Below, one piece after another: positions 1 to 5,453 of a stretch of DNA of 5,453 nt; within the stretch, counting starts at the first letter, position 1, and every line of letters begins with the position of its first letter. The stretch comes from Bacteroidota bacterium (GTDB lineage: Bacteria > Bacteroidota > Ignavibacteria > UBA10030), in assembly GCA_003519375.1 (NCBI GenBank), contig DOWV01000300.1:2338-7790 (forward strand). The letters are read 5' to 3'. The translations under genes and the position numbers were made by a program. The notes below the pieces were generated by a model. That model made no database searches and was not told the origin of the DNA. It saw nothing but the letters and a program-made list of their open reading frames with translations.

Positions 1-73
1 CAATTAACCCAACAGGATTTTCACTTTTATGCGTCAAAAGGTAGGTACGGAGGGTGTGAAATGCAACTTCTCA

Positions 74-2581
74 TCAGCCTATCTTTATCTTGACGGGTTT
101 TACGTTCCAGATCTTCGCGGCATACTCGCGGATGGATCTGTCTGATGAAAACCTCCCTACGCGCGCGACATTGAGAATGGACATTCTTGTCCACTGAGCC
201 TGATCGCGATAAGCCACATCGACCCGGTTCTGGCATTCGATGTACGGCGCATAGTCAGCCATGAGCATGTACGGATCGAAGTAGAGGAAGGAATCGACAA
301 GCGGTTTAAAGAGACCCGGATCTCCCCTCGAGAGGGCTCCGCTGAGGATCAGATTGATGACCTCACGCAGTTCACCGTTTGTCTCCATGCAACGGAACGG
401 ATCGTATCCCTCGGTCCTCAGAGTGCTGACCTCGTCAGCCGCGAGCCCGAAGAGGAAGAAATTCTCCGCTCCCACCGCCTCACGAATCTCGACGTTCGCT
501 CCATCCAGCGTTCCGATGGTGAGCGCTCCGTTCATGGAGAATTTCATGTTCCCGGTCCCGGAAGCCTCTTTACCCGCCGTCGAAATTTGCTGCGAGAGAT
601 CGGCGGCAGGATAGACAGCATGGGCATTCTTTACGTTGAAGTCGGGCAGAAAAACCACTTTCAGCCTCCCTGCGACATCGGGATCGTTGTTCACAACCTC
701 CGCCACGCTGTTGATCAGTTTGATGATCAGCTTCGCCATCCGGTAGCCGGGGGCGGCCTTGCCGGCAAAAATCACCGTCCGGGGGACAAAGTCAATTCCT
801 GGATCCACCTTGATCCTGTTATAGAGCGACAAAACATGAAGGACGTTCAAATGCTGGCGCTTGTACTCGTGTATCCGCTTGACCTGGATATCGAAGAGTG
901 ATGACGGGTCCACGACCACCCCGGTGCGCTCACGGATCACGGCGGCAAGCTTCGCCTTGTTTTCGTACTTGATCTGACGCCACTCGTTCTGGAATTCTCC
1001 GTTGCCTGCATACTTCTCAAGCTTCTGCAGATGGCTTTCCATGTTCTGTATCCACCGATCGCCGATCTTGCTTGTGATGAGCCGGGCCAGATGAGGATTC
1101 GCGAGTACAACCCAGCGACGGGGCGTTACGCCGTTCGTGACGTTGAGGAATTTCTCCGGAAAGAGCTCGTGGAAGTCGAACAGCACATCCCGCTTGAGCA
1201 ACTCCGTGTGCAGCGCCGCGACGCCGTTGATCGCATGGCTTCCGACGCTCGCAAGATTGGCCATCCGGACAAACTTGCTGCCTGATTCCTCTATCAGGGA
1301 GAGGCGCGCAATCCGGCTCTCATCATTGCACCCTTTCGCACGAATTTCTTCAAGGAAGCGTCTGTTTATCTCGAAAATGATTTCGAGATGCCGGGGCAGG
1401 AGGCTGCCGAACAGCGGCAGCGGCCATTTCTCCAAAGCCTCCGGAAGCAGGGTGTGGTTTGTGTAACCAAACGTGTTTTGCGTGATGTGCCAGGCCACGT
1501 CCCATTCCAACCTGTGCTCGTCGACGAGAAGGCGCATCATCTCGGCAACGGCAATCGAGGGATGGGTATCATTGAGCTGAATCGCGTTTGATTTGTGAAA
1601 ATCCTTCATATCATCGCCCCTGCGCAAATGGACCCTGATCAAGTCCTGCAATGAGCATGAGACGAAGAAGTACTGCTGCTCGAGCCGAAGGAGTTTTCCC
1701 CGGATGGCTTCGTCGTTCGGATAGAGGACTTTCGTGATATTTTCGGACGACACCTTGCTTTCCACCGCACCGTAGTAATCGCCGACGTTAAACGCCTGGA
1801 AGTCGAACGATTCTGTTGCCTCAGCTTTCCACAGCCGGAGGAGGTTTACCGTATTCACCTTGTACCCGGGGACAGGTATATCGCACGCCACGCCGCGGAC
1901 GGCGCGATCGGGAACCCAGAGCACCTTATGCCGCCCTTCTGCGTCGGCAGTGTGTTCCGTGTGCCCTCCGAAGTTGACGTTGAACGTGATCTCGGGCCTG
2001 GGGACTTCCCAGGGATGGCCGAACCGAAGCCATTTGTCGGTAACTTCGACCTGCCACCCGTCACGTATTTCCTGATCGAAAATCCCGAACTCATACCGGA
2101 TTCCGTATCCGACTCCCAGGATTTCGAGCGCCGCGAGTGAGTCAAGAAAACATGCTGCAAGGCGACCGAGCCCGCCGTTCCCAAGCCCCGGCTCCTCTTC
2201 CTGTTCAAGCAGATCATCCAGGTCGTGCCCCAGCTCGGAAACCGCCTGCTTCACCTCATCGTAAATGCCAAGACTGATCAGATGGCTCCCGAGCTGCGGA
2301 CCGATCAGGAACTCCGCCGAGAGATAGCTGACAGATTTGACTTTGGTGCCCATGTAGGACTCGATGGTCTGCATCCACCTGTGCAGAATTCTGTCACGGA
2401 CCGTGTACGCCAGAGCCATGTACCAGTCATTTCGCGTTGCAGTCATCGGTACCCGGCCCTGGATCAGGTAGAGGTTGTCCATGATTGCGCGCTTGAGAGC
2501 CGAAGGGGTGAGCGCAGTGCGGACATCTTCCTGAACAGCCCGTTTTACTGAGCGCGGTGATTTGCTGCCGGTCTTCTTCAT
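74..2581 (-). CDS. glgP: Glycogen/alpha-glucan phosphorylase, full length, 835 aa
   Basis: Glycogen phosphorylase (GT35 family, EC 2.4.1.1) is a cytoplasmic PLP enzyme that cleaves alpha-1,4-glucan ends with phosphate to give glucose-1-phosphate. The 835-aa length fits the usual 800-850 aa. Visible landmarks: the glycine-rich block GLGNGGLGRLAACFLDS (132-148); VPGYKVNTVNLLRLW (237-251); QLNDTHPS (335-342); YTNHTLLPEALEKWP (373-387) with the catalytic-region His376; VTNGVTPRRW (481-490); VKRIHEYKRQ (567-576) with phosphate-contacting Arg569 and Lys574; and the PLP signature EASGTGNMKFSMN (672-684) with Schiff-base Lys680. Roles are taken from the well-studied rabbit enzyme. No key residue is missing and there is no frameshift. 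The ATG start is backed by AGGA at 2587-2590, five bases upstream. A sigma70-like promoter at 2659-2687 suggests independent transcription. Glycogen versus maltodextrin preference cannot be read from sequence. No other glycogen gene lies in view. Confidence 0.97.
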   Translation of the reverse strand: MKKTGSKSPRSVKRAVQEDVRTALTPSALKRAIMDNLYLIQGRVPMTATRNDWYMALAYTVRDRILHRWMQTIESYMGTKVKSVSYLSAEFLIGPQLGSHLISLGIYDEVKQAVSELGHDLDDLLEQEEEPGLGNGGLGRLAACFLDSLAALEILGVGYGIRYEFGIFDQEIRDGWQVEVTDKWLRFGHPWEVPRPEITFNVNFGGHTEHTADAEGRHKVLWVPDRAVRGVACDIPVPGYKVNTVNLLRLWKAEATESFDFQAFNVGDYYGAVESKVSSENITKVLYPNDEAIRGKLLRLEQQYFFVSCSLQDLIRVHLRRGDDMKDFHKSNAIQLNDTHPSIAVAEMMRLLVDEHRLEWDVAWHITQNTFGYTNHTLLPEALEKWPLPLFGSLLPRHLEIIFEINRRFLEEIRAKGCNDESRIARLSLIEESGSKFVRMANLASVGSHAINGVAALHTELLKRDVLFDFHELFPEKFLNVTNGVTPRRWVVLANPHLARLITSKIGDRWIQNMESHLQKLEKYAGNGEFQNEWRQIKYENKAKLAAVIRERTGVVVDPSSLFDIQVKRIHEYKRQHLNVLHVLSLYNRIKVDPGIDFVPRTVIFAGKAAPGYRMAKLIIKLINSVAEVVNNDPDVAGRLKVVFLPDFNVKNAHAVYPAADLSQQISTAGKEASGTGNMKFSMNGALTIGTLDGANVEIREAVGAENFFLFGLAADEVSTLRTEGYDPFRCMETNGELREVINLILSGALSRGDPGLFKPLVDSFLYFDPYMLMADYAPYIECQNRVDVAYRDQAQWTRMSILNVARVGRFSSDRSIREYAAKIWNVKPVKIKIG

Positions 2582-2658
2582 GTGCGTCCTGCGATGCGGT
2601 GGGTGATTCTTGCGATCATCGACCTTCAGATGGAGGTGGGTGCGGTAAGGACTACTTG

Positions 2659-2687
2659 AACCTAGCGAAATGAGGGGGGAATGTCAA
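2659..2687 (-). promoter_or_regulatory. Predicted sigma70-type promoter for the glycogen phosphorylase gene
   Basis: On the minus strand a perfect -35 box TTGACA (2687-2682) is followed after exactly 17 bases by TAGGTT (2664-2659), which matches three of six bases of the -10 consensus, including the first T, the A and the last T. The -35 box starts on the base right after the hydrolase stop codon. Transcription would start near 2652, leaving a leader of about 70 bases before the glgP ATG. It sits in the only gap before glgP, in the right orientation, which supports it. It is a sequence match only. The -10 box is weak and could need an activator. Confidence 0.55.
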
Positions 2688-3602
2688 TTACCGCGCCAGG
2701 AAGTTGAGGATGGCTTCCAGGCTCTCTTCGGGCGCTTCTTCGTGCGGGATGTGTCCGCAGTCGGGAATAATTACCAGGCTTGATGTACGAATGTCACGCC
2801 ACAATCGGCGGCCCTGCTCGACCGGGATGGCCGAATCGTCTGCTCCCCAGAGAATGAGGGTCGGCACCTCGATCGTCTTGATCAATGCAGAAATCGAGTC
2901 CGGGTTTGCCGGGACAACCTGCTTCGCGCACTCGACAAAGGAGTTGTAGCTCCCGGGCTCGTCGAGAAAGTCAGCATGTCGTGCGATCCTTTCTTCGGAC
3001 AATTTCCGCGCATCGTGAAAGAGACGATGGAGCACGAGGCTTGCCCGGGTCTGAGCCGGAACAAGTTTCATCACAACCCAGTTAATGACCGGTTTTGTAA
3101 GAATCTCGATAAAGAAGGGGAACTTCTGTACGTATGCAGCAGCATCGATCAGAACCAACCGCCGAATCAAACCGCCATTCAGGCGGGATCGATCATGGAA
3201 GTACGTGTAGAGACATACTGCACCGCCGTAAGAATGGCCCACGAGAGTAACGTCATGGAGCTTCTGCGTTTTCATGAAGGCAAGGACAACCTCAGCCTGG
3301 TCTTCAAGAGAGTACTTGTCATCGTCGGGTTTTGATGACAATCCAAAGCCCTTAAGATCAAGGAAGAACAGCTTGTTGCCCAAGGCAAGTCGAGACTGGA
3401 TGTCTCTCCAGGTTTCTACAGACGCCCCAAACCCATGGAGAAATACAATGGGCGAGTCACCATTTCCGTAGACCTCGTAGCTGATCCGTATCTGATCAGT
3501 GTATGCAAAAGTCTGCTTCAGGTCACTTGATGGTCTGGTGACATTCGTTGAACAACCGCCGACGAAGAGAATCACCAGGAGAAAGCTGATCGCCTTGTAC
3601 AT
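2688..3602 (-). CDS. Lipoprotein alpha/beta-fold hydrolase, 304 aa
   Basis: An alpha/beta-hydrolase anchored as a lipoprotein. The N-terminus is a signal peptide: a short basic start (MYK), a hydrophobic core to residue 14, and a lipobox-like VGG followed by Cys17, the expected lipidated residue. The mature enzyme should therefore sit on the outer face of the inner membrane or in the outer membrane. The catalytic core is complete: oxyanion-hole segment FLHGFG (54-59), nucleophile elbow GHSYGG (122-127) with Ser124, acid Asp256 in WGADDSAIP (252-260), and His284 in PDCGHIPHEEAP (280-291). Residues about 150-235 form the variable cap. Length is typical for the family. The substrate is unknown: esterase, lipase-like, epoxide-hydrolase-like or C-C hydrolase activities all use this layout. 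ATG start with GAGGT at 3606-3610, only three bases upstream, which is closer than usual. The signal peptide still argues for this start. Confidence 0.88.
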   Translation of the reverse strand: MYKAISFLLVILFVGGCSTNVTRPSSDLKQTFAYTDQIRISYEVYGNGDSPIVFLHGFGASVETWRDIQSRLALGNKLFFLDLKGFGLSSKPDDDKYSLEDQAEVVLAFMKTQKLHDVTLVGHSYGGAVCLYTYFHDRSRLNGGLIRRLVLIDAAAYVQKFPFFIEILTKPVINWVVMKLVPAQTRASLVLHRLFHDARKLSEERIARHADFLDEPGSYNSFVECAKQVVPANPDSISALIKTIEVPTLILWGADDSAIPVEQGRRLWRDIRTSSLVIIPDCGHIPHEEAPEESLEAILNFLAR

Positions 3603-3644
3603 GGGACCTCAAGTCCAGTCAAAACCCGGTTCGCACGCGCACAA

Positions 3645-3672
3645 GACTCTCCTGCCATCGAAGAGGAGAGCC
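3645..3672 (-). terminator. Hairpin downstream of the 65-aa gene, possible weak terminator
   Basis: In the gap between the 65-aa gene and the hydrolase, minus-strand GGCTCTCCT (3672-3664) pairs with AGGAGAGTC (3653-3645) around a 10-base loop. This gives a 9-bp stem with one G-U pair. It begins 25 bases after the TAG stop. The following bases are TTGTGCGCG, so there is no real U-run. It could be a Rho-independent terminator of poor quality, a processing or stability stem, or chance. Confidence 0.35.
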
Positions 3673-3697
3673 TCAGCAGGTTCTTCAAAGCAGGCAA

Positions 3698-3895
3698 CTA
3701 CCGGCGGGCGTTGATTTTCATCTGTTCGTGTATGCGGTCATTTTCATCCCTGACCTCATCGGCCACCTTGAAATAGAGTTTGACCGCCGCAGGCATTGCA
3801 TCGGCTGGTTCTCCGAGGAGTTCCCTTCCGTAAGCGATGATCAGGCTCGAAGTAATGGTGAGAGCGTATTGTTCGTGTTTTGTCAGGTCTGGCAT
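3698..3895 (-). CDS. Small protein of unknown function, 65 aa
   Basis: I do not recognise this protein. It begins MPDLTKHEQYALTI and is cytoplasmic by appearance: no signal peptide and no membrane segment. An N-terminal part of mixed hydrophobic character (about residues 10-26) is followed by a Gly-Glu-Pro turn near 28-30 and a long amphipathic, charged helix-like stretch (about 36-63, rich in Asp, Glu, Lys and Arg) that could self-associate or bind a partner. The start is well supported: a perfect AAGGAGG at 3901-3907 lies five bases upstream. An upstream in-frame start near 4018 would add 41 residues but runs through hairpin-forming DNA and lacks a comparable site. The gene stands alone between a 297-bp and a 95-bp gap. 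The strong ribosome binding site and sensible composition make it likely real. Confidence 0.7.
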   Translation of the reverse strand: MPDLTKHEQYALTITSSLIIAYGRELLGEPADAMPAAVKLYFKVADEVRDENDRIHEQMKINARR

Positions 3896-3900
3896 AGCAG

Positions 3901-3907
3901 CCTCCTT
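3901..3907 (-). promoter_or_regulatory. Perfect Shine-Dalgarno site that sets the start of the 65-aa gene
   Basis: Minus-strand AAGGAGG, fully complementary to the 16S rRNA tail, with a five-base spacer (CTGCT) to the ATG at 3895. It is the strongest ribosome binding site seen in the window and is the reason for preferring the 65-aa form over the 106-aa extension. Confidence 0.8.
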
Positions 3908-3978
3908 AGTTGAATCGGCATTGACGCGATCATTGAAGTGATCATCAAGAAACGCGTTTTTGCCTCTCGTAACGGAAA

Positions 3979-4005
3979 GCCTGATCGAGAGCTTCGATCC
4001 AGGGC
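3979..4005 (-). terminator. Possible terminator hairpin after the Fe-S protein gene
   Basis: Minus-strand stem GATCGA (3999-3994), loop AGCTC, TCGATC (3988-3983) extends outward through CCT/AGG and G/C pairs if two single-base bulges are allowed. It is followed by TTTCCGTT, a short U-rich stretch. The distance from the Fe-S stop is long (nearly 190 bases) and the stem is imperfect, so this is a tentative call. It partly shares bases with the adjacent GC stem at 4004-4027, so the two could not fold fully at once. Confidence 0.25.
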
Positions 4006-4192
4006 CCCCGATACTCACCGTGGGGGCTTCTCGTCAGGATACGGTGAAGAGTATACCGATGATTGCTTTGAGGCGTAATAGCCCGAAAGGATGAAAGGAG
4101 GGTTAATCCTTCTCAACTGAAGTTCGGTTCTGGAAGCGGTCGAAAAGCTCGGCTTAGTGACGAAAGTCGACCTCAGACAAGATCCTTCCTCA

Positions 4193-5263
4193 TCAAACCT
4201 GCAAGCCGCCTTTCGGTGCACCCCGCTGCGCCCTCCAGGCGTGGATGTCTTCCGGCGGCTCCGGGACCTCCCCTTCGTTCCTGCGATGAAGATGAAGCGC
4301 ATCCGTGGGGCACACCAGAACGCACAATCCGCATCCCACGCAGCGAAGCTTGGCAGCCACCGCCAATCCTTCCACCATCGTCATGGCTTCGAACTGGCAA
4401 CGCTCAATACAGGCTTCGCATCCGTTGCACGAGCCGTTTTCCACAACGATCCGGAAGTCGGAGTGCGCAACGGCGCTCATGATTCCGAACTCGGCGATGC
4501 CGCGCATGATGCCGCAGCAGCAGATGCAGCAGTTGCAGATGTATTCAATCCCATCGCGGTAGTTGCCGGAGGAATGCACGAGCCCGGCTTCCTCGGTCTC
4601 ACGCAGGATCTTCAGTGCTTCATCTTTTGTGAGAGCCCGATCCACTTTGCTGCGGTCGAATGCGTGCTCCACCTGCGAGAACACCAGACAGGTTTCAACA
4701 GGATGTCCGCAGTTCTTCCCCAGAAGATGCTGCTGGACGCGGCAAATGCAGTCGCGCACTCCCCATGACTTTGCCCCTTCCAGCATCCGGGATGCGCGCT
4801 CGTAGGGATGGATATTGACCTCGACAGGCACAGCCTTTTCAACCGGGATGACGCGGTGCAACGCTGGCCTCTCCCGCAGAATGCCGCCCTTCGTCTCAAG
4901 AAAATACTGCTCAAACAAATCCGCCATCTCCCTGTCCATGCGCGGGAGCTGACCCTCGTAGAACCCAACCACGAAAGGTCTGAGCGCGTATGAGAACTCC
5001 CCTTCCCCTTTTCGGATATCAATGAGCCCTTTCGCCATCATCCGTTTGAGGGTGTTTCGCGTTTCCTTCGGATCTGTTCCGGAGCGAAGTGCAATGTCGG
5101 TCGCAGACTCAGGCTTCAATTTCATAACGCACGCGAGCGAGGCCTCTTCCTCGGTGAAGAGCTTCGCGAGGAGACTGAGCTCTATGCCGCTTTCCGTGGC
5201 CGGGAACTTGTTTGGGAGCTCGTCAAGCACCCGGGCGAGCCGGCGATAGACATCATCATGCAT
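4193..5263 (-). CDS. Winged-helix-like, multi-[4Fe-4S] cluster protein, 356 aa
   Basis: An iron-sulfur protein of unassigned pathway, probably cytoplasmic: no signal peptide or membrane span. Residues about 28-95 look like a winged-helix fold (SATDIALRSGTDPKETRNTL at 53-72, then KGLIDIRKG, 78-86). The middle carries CIC...C...C (Cys172, 174, 185, 192) and a remarkable CNCCICCC run (243-250, six cysteines in eight residues). The C-terminal part is a two-cluster ferredoxin domain: CNGCEACIERC (279-289, followed by Gln rather than the usual Pro) and CVGCGLCVLVCP (308-319), both CX2CX2CX3C. Proteins with this CxC / CNCCxCCC / ferredoxin layout are, as I recall, found in anaerobic bacteria and annotated simply as 4Fe-4S proteins. 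Electron transfer or a redox-responsive role is inferred. I chose ATG 5263 with an AAAGGA-like site near 5275-5280. A TTG at 5305 would add 14 residues but lies inside the inverted repeat. Confidence 0.85.
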   Translation of the reverse strand: MHDDVYRRLARVLDELPNKFPATESGIELSLLAKLFTEEEASLACVMKLKPESATDIALRSGTDPKETRNTLKRMMAKGLIDIRKGEGEFSYALRPFVVGFYEGQLPRMDREMADLFEQYFLETKGGILRERPALHRVIPVEKAVPVEVNIHPYERASRMLEGAKSWGVRDCICRVQQHLLGKNCGHPVETCLVFSQVEHAFDRSKVDRALTKDEALKILRETEEAGLVHSSGNYRDGIEYICNCCICCCGIMRGIAEFGIMSAVAHSDFRIVVENGSCNGCEACIERCQFEAMTMVEGLAVAAKLRCVGCGLCVLVCPTDALHLHRRNEGEVPEPPEDIHAWRAQRGAPKGGLQV

Positions 5264-5290
5264 GAAGGGTGTTTCCTTTTGGGCCGGGAG

Positions 5291-5375
5291 AGGTGCGTGG
5301 CACAATGAAAATCCCCGAAATCTCCCGTCGATATTCGAATGTAGATTTCGGGGATCTACCCGGGGCCACGCACCT
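5291..5375. repeat. Nested inverted repeat between the membrane protein and Fe-S protein genes
   Basis: Two perfect pairs of arms are nested. The outer arms are AGGTGCGTGGC (5291-5301) and GCCACGCACCT (5365-5375), 11 bp. The inner arms are ATCCCCGAAATCT (5311-5323) and AGATTTCGGGGAT (5343-5355), 13 bp. The unpaired segments between them are nine bases on each side, so each arm is 33 bases. The central 19 bases include the palindrome ATTCGAAT (5333-5340). The repeat starts six bases after the upstream stop codon and ends 27 bases before the Fe-S ATG. On the minus strand the inner stem is followed by TTTCATTGT, a modest U-rich tract, so a terminator is the simplest reading. A dispersed palindromic element or an RNA regulator is also possible. 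Confidence 0.75.
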
Positions 5376-5381
5376 TCTCTG

Positions 5382-5453
5382 TTACCGCATATCGAATCTG
5401 AGGAAGGCGACGAAGGCCCCGACGAACGCCAGGATGTTGAACAGCGTCAGGAG
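5382..5453 (-). CDS. C-terminal end of a membrane protein, cut by the window edge
   Basis: Reading the minus strand in from the window edge gives 23 residues, LLTLFNILAFVGAFVAFLRF then DMR, ending at TAA (5384-5382). The stretch is one hydrophobic transmembrane-type helix with a short, positively charged tail, which would be cytoplasmic by the positive-inside rule. This is typical of the last helix of an integral membrane protein such as a transporter permease, but too little remains to name a family. It shares orientation with the Fe-S gene, 118 bp downstream, with the inverted repeat in between. The open frame runs off the window edge, so the true start is outside. Confidence 0.6.
   Translation of the reverse strand, partial: LLTLFNILAFVGAFVAFLRFDMR

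Larger units (their letters stand above)
3896..4192. other. Intergenic leader with several small dyads, no credible gene
   Basis: This 297-bp stretch separates the Fe-S protein gene from the 65-aa gene. Reading frames across it are fragments that overlap the Fe-S gene and look non-coding. It contains, going up in position: GATCA/TGATC around six bases (3928-3943); the 10-bp palindrome AAACGCGTTT (3950-3959); a stem GATCGA/TCGATC (3983-3999); a GC stem GCCCCC/GGGGGC with a 12-base loop (4004-4027); and GGTCGA/TCGACC with a 23-base loop (4138-4172). A lone -10-like TATACT occurs on the minus strand near 4050, but I see no matching -35 box. Promoter, terminator and operator roles are all possible. 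None is proven. Confidence 0.5.

Noticed and set aside
37..53. AT-rich stem CTTTT/AAAAG-type structure or promoter in the 3' flank of glgP (about positions 25-45)
   Set aside because: The stem is only five AT-rich pairs with no U-run, too weak to call a terminator, and the flank is too short to judge further.
1855..2217. A 120-codon open frame on the minus strand inside glgP in another frame
   Set aside because: It is fully overlapped by the phosphorylase gene, which is intact here. The product is Ser/Arg/Gly-rich and resembles no protein.
3896..4018. N-terminal extension of the 65-aa gene to 106 aa
   Set aside because: The extension passes through dyad-rich DNA and the ribosome binding site itself, and has no good site of its own. 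The internal ATG at 3895 has a perfect AAGGAGG.
4004..4027. GC-rich stem GCCCCC/GGGGGC as a plus-strand terminator
   Set aside because: No plus-strand gene ends nearby and the following bases (TTCTCGTC) are not a U-run.
4157..4768. A 203-codon open frame on the plus strand
   Set aside because: It lies antisense to the Fe-S protein gene, whose cysteine motifs are unmistakable. The product is low-quality Ala/His-rich sequence with no recognisable domain. It reflects an open frame opposite a GC-rich gene.
5264..5305. TTG start giving a 370-aa Fe-S protein
   Set aside because: The start codon and first codons fall in the inverted repeat and the extra residues look non-coding. The ATG at 5263 starts at a natural protein beginning.
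1..5453. tRNA, rRNA, CRISPR array, insertion sequence or toxin-antitoxin pair
   Set aside because: Neither strand shows spaced direct repeats, cloverleaf-type elements, transposase motifs, or a recognisable toxin-antitoxin gene pair.

Overview
The window carries four complete genes and one gene fragment, all on the minus strand, so transcription runs from position 5453 towards 1. Base composition is moderately GC-rich (mid-50s percent by eye). The organism looks like a Gram-negative bacterium: one product is a typical SPII lipoprotein with an N-terminal lipobox. A cysteine-packed polyferredoxin-like protein hints at an anaerobic or facultative lifestyle. I cannot name a phylum with confidence.

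Layout in the direction of transcription: (1) the last 23 codons of a membrane protein (5453-5382). (2) A 118-bp gap filled almost entirely by a nested inverted repeat (5291-5375). (3) A 356-aa protein with an N-terminal winged-helix-like region and 18 clustered cysteines, including two classic [4Fe-4S] ferredoxin motifs (5263-4193). (4) A 297-bp gap with no credible gene but several small dyads (4192-3896). (5) A 65-aa unrecognised protein with a perfect AAGGAGG ribosome binding site (3895-3698). (6) A 95-bp gap with a short hairpin. (7) A 304-aa lipoprotein alpha/beta hydrolase with an intact Ser-Asp-His triad (3602-2688). (8) A 106-bp gap holding a good sigma70-type promoter. (9) A full-length glycogen phosphorylase (2581-74). 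Positions 1-73 are the 3' flank of the phosphorylase, where I see no gene and no convincing terminator.

The genes do not form an obvious pathway. Every gap is about 95-300 bp, every one contains either a dyad or a promoter, and the functions differ, so this looks like a run of separately transcribed co-oriented genes rather than one tight operon. The glycogen phosphorylase is the only gene with a firm biochemical role (phosphorolysis of storage glucan to glucose-1-phosphate), and no other glycogen gene is visible. I did not find a clearly new biological system. The parts most worth following up are the Fe-S/winged-helix protein, the nested inverted repeat in front of it, and the small unrecognised gene with its dyad-rich leader.
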